The notes under the pieces: model-generated | The model's database searches: none | What the model saw: only the letters and a program-made list of their open reading frames with translations | Told to the model about the DNA's origin: nothing | Shown here: positions 17,850 through 25,130 of the stretch, piece by piece | Numbering within the stretch: the first letter of the stretch is position 1 | Layout: each line of letters begins with the position of its first letter | Assembly: GCF_028877475.1 (NCBI RefSeq) | Contig: NZ_CP113528.1 | Coordinates: 62,001-126,000 of the forward strand | Reading direction: 5' to 3' | Length of the DNA stretch: 64,000 nucleotides | From: Lysinibacillus irui | Lineage (GTDB): Bacteria > Bacillota > Bacilli > Bacillales_A > Planococcaceae | Translations under genes and position numbers: made by a program

Positions 17850-18711
17850 GGTTCTGGTGCAAAAAAATATAAACAACTGCAATTCACCTCTAAAGTAAGG
17901 GTATATTAACACTATTACTCTAAATAGGGACGTGATTTGTATGGAAAAGGAACAACTATTCAAGTGGAAACACTTTCAACCTGAAATTATTTTGTTAACA
18001 GTGAGATGGTACCTTCGGTACAACTTGAGCTTTCGTAATTTAGTTGAGATGATGGAAGAACGTGGATTATCAATGGCCCACACAACCATTATGCGATGGG
18101 TTCATCAATATGGACCGGTATTAGATAAAAGAGTTCGACGTCATCTTAAGCCAACAAATGATTCCTGGAGAGTCGATGAAACCTATATCAAAGTAAAAGG
18201 TCAATGGATGTATCTATATCGTTCCGTTGATTCAGATGGGAATACCATTGATTTTTATTTAAGTGAATCAAGAGATAAACAAGCAGCCAAGCGCTTTTTT
18301 AAGAAGGCCTTGGCTTTTTCGCACGTTTCTAAACCCCGAGTGATAACAGTAGACAAGAACCCAGCTTATCCCCTCGCTATCCAAGAATTAAAAGAAGAAA
18401 AGCAGCTACCCGAAGGCATTCAACTAAGGCAAGTTAAATATCTCAACAATATCATAGAGCAGGATCATCGCTTTATTAAAAAACGAATTCGCCCGATGCT
18501 TGGATTAAAGTCCTTACGGACTGCCAAACGAATTATTGCTGGGATAGAGGCTATGCACATGATTAAAAAAGGGCAGACTCTCCAAGGGAGGAAGTCTGTC
18601 CAAAATCAAAAAGAATTCATCCATCAACTTTTTGGATTAGCAGCTTAAGACCAAGGGTTCACTAGAAATCATTCGCTTTATTATATTTTTTCAAGTGTTT
18701 GCACCAGAACC
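17850..18711 (+). mobile_element. IS6-family (IS240-like) insertion sequence, copy 1
   Basis: The 862-bp element is bounded by 14-bp inverted repeats (GGTTCTGGTGCAAA) and encodes one DDE transposase. I could find no difference from copy 2 at 23241-24102 where I compared them. The 8-base flanks (GGAAAAGG on the left, TCCACGTT on the right) are not target duplications. The right end interrupts an integrase remnant. Confidence 0.93.
17941..18648 (+). CDS. tnp: IS6-family transposase, copy 1
   Basis: This 235-residue DDE transposase has an N-terminal HTH (LSFRNLVEMMEERGLSMAHT), the first Asp in WRVDETYIKVKG, the second in ITVDKNPAY, and the Glu in NIIEQDHRFIKKR. It catalyses replicative cointegrate formation by the IS6 family. 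ATG 17941 is the family-like start (MEKEQLFKWKHFQP); a GTG nine bases upstream is also open. The protein is identical to that of copy 2. Confidence 0.93.
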   Translation: MEKEQLFKWKHFQPEIILLTVRWYLRYNLSFRNLVEMMEERGLSMAHTTIMRWVHQYGPVLDKRVRRHLKPTNDSWRVDETYIKVKGQWMYLYRSVDSDGNTIDFYLSESRDKQAAKRFFKKALAFSHVSKPRVITVDKNPAYPLAIQELKEEKQLPEGIQLRQVKYLNNIIEQDHRFIKKRIRPMLGLKSLRTAKRIIAGIEAMHMIKKGQTLQGRKSVQNQKEFIHQLFGLAA

Positions 18712-19015
18712 TCCACGTTAATCATGTGTCCTTTGGAGATGCCTTTGCCCTCCAGATAAGCAAAATAGGCTTTATGTGTTGCTCCGTTAGATGGTCCAAC
18801 TTGCGTATCCCATGTTCAGCCCTTACCCATTTAACGAAGTTTTGGCAATCCGACATGCTGTTGGATTTTTGCTTTAACGAATGGATACCCTTAATCCCTT
18901 CTTTACGAGCATCCTTTTTTGAGTGTCCAATCATATCAATGGCATCCAACGCAGTCTTCACATCATGTACAATGGACGCTCTTGCCTTGCTATTTCTTGA
19001 CCTTTTTCTACTCAA
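18712..19015 (-). pseudogene. Tyrosine integrase N-terminal fragment, frameshifted and cut by the IS
   Basis: The frame opens at TTG 19015 behind GAGGAGGTG and reads a SAM-like integrase N-terminal domain (SMSDCQNFVKWVRAEHGI). At about 18786 it shifts: one base is missing after HIK, and the expected continuation AYFAYLEGKGISKGHMINV is readable in another frame up to the IS end at 18711. The catalytic domain is gone. Both a frameshift and IS-linked truncation are therefore present. Confidence 0.75.
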
Positions 19016-19051
19016 AATTTTCACCTCCTCTCAAATTTGGCATGTCTCAAT

Positions 19052-19097
19052 CCACCTTAGGGTGCGTGGCTCCGTTGAGCCACTTACCCTAAGGTGG
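19052..19097. repeat. 46-bp hairpin upstream of the integrase remnant
   Basis: The arms CCACCTTAGGGT and ACCCTAAGGTGG pair perfectly over 12 bp, and an inner 6-bp stem (TGGCTC with GAGCCA) closes a 4-base loop. It lies about 30 bp upstream of the integrase start. It is neither followed by a T run nor part of a gene. It may be an integrase binding or recombination site, or an operator. Confidence 0.55.
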
Positions 19098-19160
19098 GGT
19101 ATCGCATCATATGTATTTGTGTAAAAAATAAGGTAATCGGTATATCAGCTTAAAACATCC

Positions 19161-19300
19161 GCTCAAGCCTTAACAGGCGAGCTAAAAAGCATGTCGTTGC
19201 TTTGCAACGAAGACAGCAAGCTGTCCAATGTTACGCTGCTACGCAACGTAAATCAGCTAACGCTGATAGAAAATCAAAACCCTTTGCTCGTACCGAGCAA
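19161..19300. repeat. Array of six consecutive short hairpins
   Basis: Six inverted repeats lie head to tail in 140 bp: 19161-19182 (GCTC..GCCT taac AGGCGAGC, 2-base bulge), 19194-19210 (TCGTTGC ttt GCAACGA), 19212-19225 (GACAGC aa GCTGTC), 19231-19251 (TTACG..CGTAA), 19252-19267 (ATCAGC taac GCTGAT) and 19284-19300 (TTGCTCG tac CGAGCAA). Loops are mostly 2-4 bases. The stems differ in sequence, so this is not a simple tandem repeat. No coding frame explains it. Confidence 0.6.
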
Positions 19301-19326
19301 TTAATAAAACATAAAAAATTTAACAA

Positions 19327-19400
19327 TCTGTTCTTTGTTGGTTCGTTCAAATAAACCTTAGAACCAACGTTCATTTGAACCTTCGTTGTAACGTTCGTAA
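19327..19400 (-). pseudogene. Decayed fragment related to the RHH gene at 20293
   Basis: About 70 bases encode N-V-T-T-K-V-Q-M-N-V-G-S-K-V-Y-L-N-E-P-T-K on the minus strand, closely matching residues in the centre of the RHH protein at 20293-20751 (N-V-P-T-K-V-Q-T-N-V-V-S-K-V-Y-L-N-E-Q-T-K). The surrounding frame is not recognisable. It appears to be a leftover of a duplicated copy. Confidence 0.6.
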
Positions 19401-20060
19401 GCTTTAATTTCTTTTCATACCCTCTTTGAAAACTCCTTTTGTATTTTTTGTTCACAGTCCTCCTTTTTTGATTTTTATTTTTCAATTGCGTAAAACGCAA
19501 AAAAACCGAATGTGCGATAACGCTCAATCAGTTTAAATTGGACACTAAATGTCCCCTTATATAATTTTTAACACGCAAAAATAGCCAATAGGCTTTCTGC
19601 TTCATCAATCAAACGATTTAAACAGACACTTAGTGCCTCCCTGTTTGTTTATATCCCAATACACGACTACGCTTGTGGTAATTCCAATGTATTTAATGGG
19701 TGCATCATATGTTCATTTACGTCATTGCGTAATCAAGACTTCTGATGCCAAAATTGCGTTTAAAACGCTTTTATGCTGTAACTTCTTACGTTATATCTCC
19801 CTATGAGACAGTGAAGGTAAGTACAAACAGCACTCTAGCAAAAATTGAATAATCTCACGTCATAAACAAAACAAATTGCCAGTGGAGGTGAGCATAGACC
19901 ACGCTAGAGCATGTCGAAAAGGTAAATATTTATATTTTACAATATACCATTTTCGACCCTCCAAATCTAGCAAAAACACTACCGCACCAGCTACGCTGGC
20001 TTGCTGTACTCGATTCAAAAAGGAAAGAATTCCTATTCCTTTTTGAATCTGCGTTACAAT
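19401..20060. other. Palindrome-rich non-coding region
   Basis: No gene is apparent over 660 bases. The stretch holds many further short inverted repeats: TTGCGT aaa ACGCAA near 19490, GGACA ctaaa TGTCC near 19546, AGCC aata GGCT at 19582-19593 and GCGTTT a AAACGC near 19756. It also has two long ones, 19913-19957 (GTCGAAAA..TTTTCGAC with nested A/T stem) and 20012-20049 (14-bp arms GATTCAAAAAGGAA and TTCCTTTTTGAATC). Such density recalls replication or transfer origins, but no iterons or nick consensus were identified. Confidence 0.5.
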
Positions 20061-20147
20061 TTAAAAAATCCCCCTTACAAAACTAATAATAGTAATTACA
20101 TTAGCAATTACGCCAAGGACATATAAAAAGAAAAATACCTTTTTCAT
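20061..20147 (-). CDS. 28-residue hydrophobic peptide
   Basis: An ATG at 20147 lies about 9 bases after TTGGAGGTG and opens a 28-codon frame that encodes a single membrane span between a basic N-terminus (MKKV) and a basic end (VRGIF). Size, hydrophobicity and a strong ribosome binding site resemble small membrane peptides, including type I toxins, but no antisense partner was recognised. It lies between the 14-bp-arm palindrome and the RHH gene's terminator. Confidence 0.5.
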   Translation of the reverse strand: MKKVFFFLYVLGVIANVITIISFVRGIF

Positions 20148-20233
20148 ATATACAAAACACCTCCAATCTACTAAATGCTTTATCATAGACTAGAAGGTTT
20201 CTAATTATTCCATTGATTTAGTTCTATATAAAA

Positions 20234-20268
20234 AAGCCCACTACTTTTTGTCATAAAGTAATGGGCTT
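20234..20268 (-). terminator. Terminator of the RHH gene
   Basis: The arms AAGCCCA and TGGGCTT extend inward through TACTTT/AAGTA. On the minus strand the stem is followed by a T run (TTTTTTATATAG). It lies about 25 bases after the RHH stop codon. Confidence 0.75.
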
Positions 20269-20292
20269 ATTCACTCCTCTGTAGTAAATAAA

Positions 20293-20751
20293 TTATCCCT
20301 TTTTCATTTCCTCTAATTCTTTTCTAATCGCATTTTCTACAATTTCGTAAACATTTTTATCATGAATGACTGCTTGTATTTTTAAGTCTTTCAAGAGTTC
20401 TATATTTATGTCAAAAGAAGAACGTTTCCTAACAACCTTAATTCGTTCTTTCATTAATTCCTTTGTTTGTTCGTTTAAATAAACCTTAGAAACAACGTTT
20501 GTTTGCACCTTCGTTGGAACGTTCGCATTCTCTTTTTTTACGCTTCTACTTTGGTCAATAAACTCTGTATACTCTTTGTTTAATGGTTCTTGACCCGATC
20601 CCATGAACGTCCATCCAGTTCTTCGATTAAACACATAGCCTGCTTTTTTAAGTGCCTTACTTAACTTTTCTTTCCCTACAGAAAGTTCTTTCCCTAAGTC
20701 AGCCAATGCTTTACCATGCTTTAATGCTTCTATAATTTCCCCTATTTTCAA
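20293..20751 (-). CDS. Ribbon-helix-helix (CopG-like) DNA-binding protein
   Basis: This roughly 152-residue protein has an N-terminal helix-turn-helix-like part (ALADLGKELSVGKEKLSKAL), a linker, and a C-terminal ribbon-helix-helix (SSFDINIELLKDLKIQAVIH, then VYEIVENAIRKEL). Such proteins repress plasmid copy-number, partition or toxin-antitoxin genes. The start is probably TTG 20751, eight bases after AAAGGGGG; the ATG at 20775 has a poor site. Its palindrome-rich surroundings fit a plasmid replication or partition regulator, but that is inference. Confidence 0.65.
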   Translation of the reverse strand: MKIGEIIEALKHGKALADLGKELSVGKEKLSKALKKAGYVFNRRTGWTFMGSGQEPLNKEYTEFIDQSRSVKKENANVPTKVQTNVVSKVYLNEQTKELMKERIKVVRKRSSFDINIELLKDLKIQAVIHDKNVYEIVENAIRKELEEMKKG

Positions 20752-20831
20752 ACCAGTACCCCCTTTAATTGACATTCTCTAATATTTCGATAAATATGCA
20801 GTATCACCTTGTTAGGATTTTAAAAAAGTAA

Positions 20832-20876
20832 ATAAGTGCTGTGCTTGCTTTTACACAGATCAACCACAGCACTTAT
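20832..20876 (-). terminator. Terminator-like hairpin in the leader of the RHH gene
   Basis: Perfect 12-bp arms (ATAAGTGCTGTG and CACAGCACTTAT) enclose 21 bases. On the minus strand the stem is followed by TTACTTTTTT. No minus-strand gene lies upstream, so it either ends a small RNA or attenuates the RHH transcript. Confidence 0.5.
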
Positions 20877-20979
20877 AACTTCGATGTCAAAAAAATCGTT
20901 AGAATGTTATATGAACCCGAAAAAAATCGAATACATCTTAATATCTGCTCATATCGTTAAATGAGAGGAGATGGGGTTT

Positions 20980-21657
20980 ATTAGAAAAAAAGTCCTTATT
21001 GTAGTCTTAAGCATCATGGGGGTTCTTCTATTAAACTTCGGATTAGCAACGTTAAATAGTTCTGCTGAAAAAAACATTAGTCCACCACAAAAAAATGCCG
21101 ACGTTAAAATGATGGAAAAGATAGAAGAAAAACTGTCAGGAAAATATGACATAAGTGGAGTTAGTATTAAAATACACGTTGATAATAATACAAAAGATAT
21201 ATATATAGGCGTTCTTGGAAATCAAGAGTATTATGATTCAGTGAAACAGGAAGTAAAAGACATTGTGAAAAGTTTAATTAAGTCTACTAAATTTGAAGCT
21301 TATAACGTTAATGTAAAAAAAAGTGAAAGCCCAATGGTAAACAAAGAACTGTTGGAAAGACATAATTTAATAAGTGAAATAGGCAAAACTATAGATAACG
21401 ATATATCTAAGGCTCATTCAAATTACTTTGACAAAATAAATATGAGTATTACCCCACCAGATTCTCCCCCAGAACTAATTATTGAAGTAGATACATTCCT
21501 AGAAAGAAACAACCAAGAAACTATTGGCAAGGAAATAGAAAATACAATTCATACAACGTTAGGGAAAAAGCTATTTTCTAATAAACTTGTAAATGAAAGT
21601 ACTGTTAAAATATACATCTATAACAAACATAAAGAAAAAATAAACACATCTTTTTAA
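20980..21657 (+). CDS. Secreted or membrane-anchored protein, paralogue of 22238-22900
   Basis: The protein has an N-terminal membrane/signal segment (about residues 4-24) and two similar roughly 85-residue halves, each with a strand-rich part followed by a K/E-rich helix. The best ribosome site, AGGAG at 20966-20970, is 9 bases before ATT at 20980. That ATT aligns with the ATG of the paralogue (IRKKV against MRKKI), whereas the ATG at 20971 touches the site itself. An ATT start, or a longer product from 20971, is possible. The function is unknown; the fold may match a Bacillus domain of unknown function (DUF4030 from memory). Confidence 0.6.
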   Translation: MRKKVLIVVLSIMGVLLLNFGLATLNSSAEKNISPPQKNADVKMMEKIEEKLSGKYDISGVSIKIHVDNNTKDIYIGVLGNQEYYDSVKQEVKDIVKSLIKSTKFEAYNVNVKKSESPMVNKELLERHNLISEIGKTIDNDISKAHSNYFDKINMSITPPDSPPELIIEVDTFLERNNQETIGKEIENTIHTTLGKKLFSNKLVNESTVKIYIYNKHKEKINTSF

Positions 21658-21675
21658 AAGATGTGTTTATTTTTT
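21638..21675 (+). terminator. Terminator overlapping the stop codon of the secreted protein gene
   Basis: The arms AAATAAACACATCTT and AAGATGTGTTTATTT pair over about 15 bp around a short loop, then T run. The left arm lies within the last codons. A second stem (GGCC..TTATTTCTT with AAGAAATAACGGC, 21680-21713) follows. Confidence 0.85.
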
Positions 21676-21839
21676 AAAAAGGCCATTATTTCTTTTACCG
21701 AAGAAATAACGGCTTTGCCCTTCACATACCTTTGGGGAAAGGTAGTGGACGATTTACTGTTCATAATCATTATGCATCTGAATTTCGATAAAATCTAATA
21801 AAACCAATCAATCGATTACTTAAAGTATTAAAAGTAACT

Positions 21840-22073
21840 TTATTTTATTGACCACTTTCCATCACAATCAGGACATTGCCAATACAAAATTCGATCGGCT
21901 TTTACCGTGGTCATGCCAATTTTTCTTGTAAAATGTGTGGCATTATAGGATTTTTGCTGTTCTTCTGGTATGGCATCCCCCTGTAAATTGGTATGACAGT
22001 GCGGACAATACTCTAAACTATCATTCAACAAATCCTGCTCTCCTCCTTCATGAAAGGTTCTGATGGTCGACAT
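21840..22073 (-). CDS. Small zinc-ribbon protein
   Basis: This 77-residue protein has two CxxC pairs, C-P-H-C near the N-terminus and C-P-D-C near the C-terminus (WQCPDCDGKW), which would form one zinc ribbon. ATG 22073 follows GGAG by eight bases; a frame to 22097 is longer but runs into a hairpin. The function is unknown; such proteins often bind nucleic acid or act as metal-dependent adaptors. Its flanking genes face away from it. Confidence 0.6.
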   Translation of the reverse strand: MSTIRTFHEGGEQDLLNDSLEYCPHCHTNLQGDAIPEEQQKSYNATHFTRKIGMTTVKADRILYWQCPDCDGKWSIK

Positions 22074-22097
22074 AATCGATCTCCATAAGGTAAACAT

Positions 22098-22126
22098 AAA
22101 AGGACTTTCATTCGGAAAGTCCTTTT
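22098..22126. terminator. Hairpin upstream of the zinc-ribbon gene
   Basis: A perfect 12-bp stem (AAAAGGACTTTC with GAAAGTCCTTTT) and 5-base loop lie in the gap between the divergent zinc-ribbon and secreted-protein genes. It has T-rich ends on both strands, so it could terminate either way or attenuate the zinc-ribbon transcript. Confidence 0.5.
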
Positions 22127-22237
22127 CAATCCCCTTTGTTTTTGATTTAAATATCCAAAAATCCCCTTAATCAATATGAATAATTACCAGTAATTTTCTC
22201 ATATTATGACTATAGCTGAAAAGGAGCTGTTAAATAA

Positions 22238-22900
22238 ATGAGAAAAAAAATTTTCATCAAAATGTTCGTATTTCTAGTCTGTGTTTCTGTAGTAGTTCTG
22301 TCTGCTGTTTTTGTCAAACAATCTCACTCTTTCGCAAATGAGATTAAAAAAGTTCAAACGGAAACTCTTAACATCAGTAAAGAAGAATTAGAACTCTCTA
22401 AGTTGATGGATAATATCGGCAAAGAATTAAAGAAAGAAAACTTGCAATTTACGTTACAACATGGGGAATTGAACAATAAACCTGTTGAATTCACAGTAAA
22501 ATTCCCTGTTGAACAAAAAGTAGATAAAGCTTTAAAAGACAAGATACAGAGTATAGCTTCTAGTGTAATAAAGAAAAACAAATTTAACCCAGAACAAATT
22601 AAAATTAATGTAATTAATGTTCTCTCTGAAACACAAGATTTTAAATCCCAAATAGACGATTTAGGTGGTCAGATTGGGCTTAAATTAATTGAAAATAACT
22701 ACAAAGCATTTGCGATAGAACCTAATGCTTTATCTGAAAAAGAAGCTAAAATACACATTAAATTACCTGTTGAAAATCTTGATGAAAGTACTAAGTTGAA
22801 AATACAAAAGATAGCAACAGAAGTTATACAAGAACACAATTTTGATCTATCGAAATTTACGATTAATGTTCAAGGATATTTAGAAGGTCAAACATATTAA
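22238..22900 (+). CDS. Secreted protein with two tandem homologous domains
   Basis: This 220-residue protein has a signal peptide (residues 1-34) and then two repeats of about 80 residues. Repeat 1 (about 50-125) and repeat 2 (about 135-215) share the pattern strand, K-F/K-L-P-V-E, K-I-Q-x-I-A, and an ending in I-N-V. ATG follows AAAGGAG by ten bases. It is a paralogue of 20980-21657, which has the same layout. No enzyme motif is visible. Both genes lie inside the IS-flanked block. Confidence 0.65.
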   Translation: MRKKIFIKMFVFLVCVSVVVLSAVFVKQSHSFANEIKKVQTETLNISKEELELSKLMDNIGKELKKENLQFTLQHGELNNKPVEFTVKFPVEQKVDKALKDKIQSIASSVIKKNKFNPEQIKINVINVLSETQDFKSQIDDLGGQIGLKLIENNYKAFAIEPNALSEKEAKIHIKLPVENLDESTKLKIQKIATEVIQEHNFDLSKFTINVQGYLEGQTY

Positions 22901-22902
22901 AT

Positions 22903-23240
22903 TTACATTCCAAATTGTATTCCATTACTATTACCTGCACATGGTGCATATTGATATGCTGAAGCATAATAGAAACCAGGTTTTAAATATTCCGTTACTG
23001 TAGAAGTACCATTAGTTGCATTTAGATATGAACTTGCAACGACTTCATCAGTACCGAATTTAGTAATATCAAATTTTACAGTATTCCCCGGATTACTTTT
23101 AACAATAAAAACAACTTTACCAGTTTGTAAATTTTGTTCAAATATAGTTAATGAAACATTGGTACATGCAGCTAAAGCTGAAGCTTCTGTTCCCTTCAGA
23201 AGTTTCAGCTTTAGCCGTATTTACTCCTGTAAAACCAAAT
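22903..23240 (-). pseudogene. Truncated secreted protein gene, N-terminus lost at the IS
   Basis: From the IS edge inward, the minus strand reads the end of a signal peptide (GFTGVNTAKAET), loses one frame near 23190, and then encodes a mature domain with a Cys pair (ALAACTNVSLTIFEQ and YQYAPCAGNSNG) up to TAA at 22903. The start and most of the signal sequence are missing. The sequence beyond IS copy 2 does not continue it, so this is more than a simple insertion. Confidence 0.6.
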
Positions 23241-24102
23241 GGTTCTGGTGCAAAAAAATATAAACAACTGCAATTCACCTCTAAAGTAAGGGTATATTAA
23301 CACTATTACTCTAAATAGGGACGTGATTTGTATGGAAAAGGAACAACTATTCAAGTGGAAACACTTTCAACCTGAAATTATTTTGTTAACAGTGAGATGG
23401 TACCTTCGGTACAACTTGAGCTTTCGTAATTTAGTTGAGATGATGGAAGAACGTGGATTATCAATGGCCCACACAACCATTATGCGATGGGTTCATCAAT
23501 ATGGACCGGTATTAGATAAAAGAGTTCGACGTCATCTTAAGCCAACAAATGATTCCTGGAGAGTCGATGAAACCTATATCAAAGTAAAAGGTCAATGGAT
23601 GTATCTATATCGTTCCGTTGATTCAGATGGGAATACCATTGATTTTTATTTAAGTGAATCAAGAGATAAACAAGCAGCCAAGCGCTTTTTTAAGAAGGCC
23701 TTGGCTTTTTCGCACGTTTCTAAACCCCGAGTGATAACAGTAGACAAGAACCCAGCTTATCCCCTCGCTATCCAAGAATTAAAAGAAGAAAAGCAGCTAC
23801 CCGAAGGCATTCAACTAAGGCAAGTTAAATATCTCAACAATATCATAGAGCAGGATCATCGCTTTATTAAAAAACGAATTCGCCCGATGCTTGGATTAAA
23901 GTCCTTACGGACTGCCAAACGAATTATTGCTGGGATAGAGGCTATGCACATGATTAAAAAAGGGCAGACTCTCCAAGGGAGGAAGTCTGTCCAAAATCAA
24001 AAAGAATTCATCCATCAACTTTTTGGATTAGCAGCTTAAGACCAAGGGTTCACTAGAAATCATTCGCTTTATTATATTTTTTCAAGTGTTTGCACCAGAA
24101 CC
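23241..24102 (+). mobile_element. IS6-family (IS240-like) insertion sequence, copy 2
   Basis: This is an 862-bp element with the same inverted repeats (GGTTCTGGTGCAAA) and orientation as copy 1. Its flanks (AACCAAAT and CTTTATTT) do not match each other or those of copy 1, so no target duplication brackets either copy or the pair. Confidence 0.93.
23332..24039 (+). CDS. tnp: IS6-family transposase, copy 2
   Basis: The protein is identical to the transposase at 17941-18648 and keeps the same DDE residues. Identity of the two copies implies recent duplication or gene conversion. Directly repeated IS6 copies can excise the intervening segment as a circular translocatable unit by homologous recombination, and reinsert it next to another copy. 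Confidence 0.93.
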   Translation: MEKEQLFKWKHFQPEIILLTVRWYLRYNLSFRNLVEMMEERGLSMAHTTIMRWVHQYGPVLDKRVRRHLKPTNDSWRVDETYIKVKGQWMYLYRSVDSDGNTIDFYLSESRDKQAAKRFFKKALAFSHVSKPRVITVDKNPAYPLAIQELKEEKQLPEGIQLRQVKYLNNIIEQDHRFIKKRIRPMLGLKSLRTAKRIIAGIEAMHMIKKGQTLQGRKSVQNQKEFIHQLFGLAA

Positions 24103-24244
24103 CTTTATTTTATGTCGCAATTGCCTAGTGAAATTTTAAAATCTATAATAGCAAATGTCTTAGCAGCCGTATTTATTGATGAATTTAAGACAGTATCAAA
24201 GACTTCTCAGTGCCCCTGGGCCTGAATACATTCGCTCTGATGTA
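24103..24244 (+). other. Short open frame at the right edge of IS copy 2
   Basis: A frame of 37 codons (24112-24225) begins directly after the IS and encodes S-E-I-L-K-S-I-I-A-N-V-L-A-A-V-F-I-D-E-F. It has no ribosome binding site, so it may be the tail of a gene whose start was lost to the IS. I do not recognise it. Confidence 0.3.
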
Positions 24245-24601
24245 TCATAAAAACAACCCTATTCCTGTGCTTGTGGCTTCTTCTTTGCGCTCGTTCACCC
24301 AAGCAAGACCAATCTCAGAATTTAACCAATTGGTTACTTTTTTAGTACTATTAAGTGTTTTTGCTACCCCATATTCTTGCATGGTACTTACCATCAAATT
24401 GAAGATATTATATTTCCCATCCTTCCTTAAACATCTGAGCTCCCAAAATCTAAGACCACAATAATTATTTGAAGTTTGAATAGACACACTTTCTATAGTC
24501 TTATCTATCATGTTTTTTAACCCCTTACAGTACAATTTTTTAAGTTCTTCATCATTCGGCATAATAATGTCCTCTAATTTATCCACTTTTTTAGCCACCA
24601 C
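24245..24601 (-). CDS. Hypothetical protein, 118 residues
   Basis: This is a soluble protein of mixed composition with a central L-R-F-W-E-L-R motif; I recognise no domain. The start is either GTG at 24601 or, with better spacing from GAGG, ATG at 24562 (MPNDEELKK). It follows a small membrane-protein gene by about 30 bases on the same strand, so the two are probably co-transcribed. Confidence 0.5.
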   Translation of the reverse strand: MVAKKVDKLEDIIMPNDEELKKLYCKGLKNMIDKTIESVSIQTSNNYCGLRFWELRCLRKDGKYNIFNLMVSTMQEYGVAKTLNSTKKVTNWLNSEIGLAWVNERKEEATSTGIGLFL

Positions 24602-24634
24602 CCTCTTGTGCCATTTAATAAAAAGTCTCTTTTT

Positions 24635-24868
24635 TCATGGTTCACCTGCTTTTTTATGCTTTCCCCATGGTAAGCAACGTTCCACTACTATTGCAATTCC
24701 TAAACAAATAACATCATGCCAATAGTTAGGCTTTAATTGACCAATAGTCACCCACTCGATGAAGCACCAATATATTCCTAACCCAAATGCAATAACTGCT
24801 ATCCGTTTCCAACGTTTTTCACCCGCTATTTTCATAAATTCATTGCGAAAATACCTTAGATAATCCAT
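24635..24868 (-). CDS. Small membrane protein
   Basis: This 77-residue protein has a basic N-terminus (F-R-N-E-F-M-K-I-A-G-E-K-R-W-K-R), then one long or two short membrane spans (AVIAFGLGIYWCFIEW and DVICLGIAIVVE), then a basic tail. ATG 24868 follows AGGAGGAACGCT, a strong site, so a frame to 24886 is rejected. The function is unknown. Confidence 0.6.
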   Translation of the reverse strand: MDYLRYFRNEFMKIAGEKRWKRIAVIAFGLGIYWCFIEWVTIGQLKPNYWHDVICLGIAIVVERCLPWGKHKKAGEP

Positions 24869-24977
24869 AGCGTTCCTCCTGTACAATTTCTTTCGATTAA
24901 CCTACTCAAAGGCAGCAGCACTTATATAATTATTATCTCTTTCACAAACCTTGTAAAAAAATCAAAGTGAAATAAAA

Positions 24978-25019
24978 AAGCACCGAATAAACGTAAATAA
25001 ATACGTCTATTCGGTGCTT
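24978..25019. terminator. Bidirectional terminator
   Basis: The arms AAGCACCGAATA and TATTCGGTGCTT are perfectly complementary and inner bases extend the stem. A-rich and T-rich flanks on the two sides allow termination of the minus-strand gene at 25131 (TTTTTTATTTC after the stem). Confidence 0.85.
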
Positions 25020-25130
25020 CCGAATTTTTTAGATATTATGGATATTATATTCTATTAATCCCTCTTTTACCATACCCTAAATTCTAATCTATCATCACTT
25101 AATAGTTTTAGTACAGTAAAAATATTACCC

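Noticed and set aside
17842-18719. An 8-bp target duplication around IS copy 1
   Set aside because: The flanks GGAAAAGG and TCCACGTT differ, and neither matches the flanks of copy 2 in either orientation.
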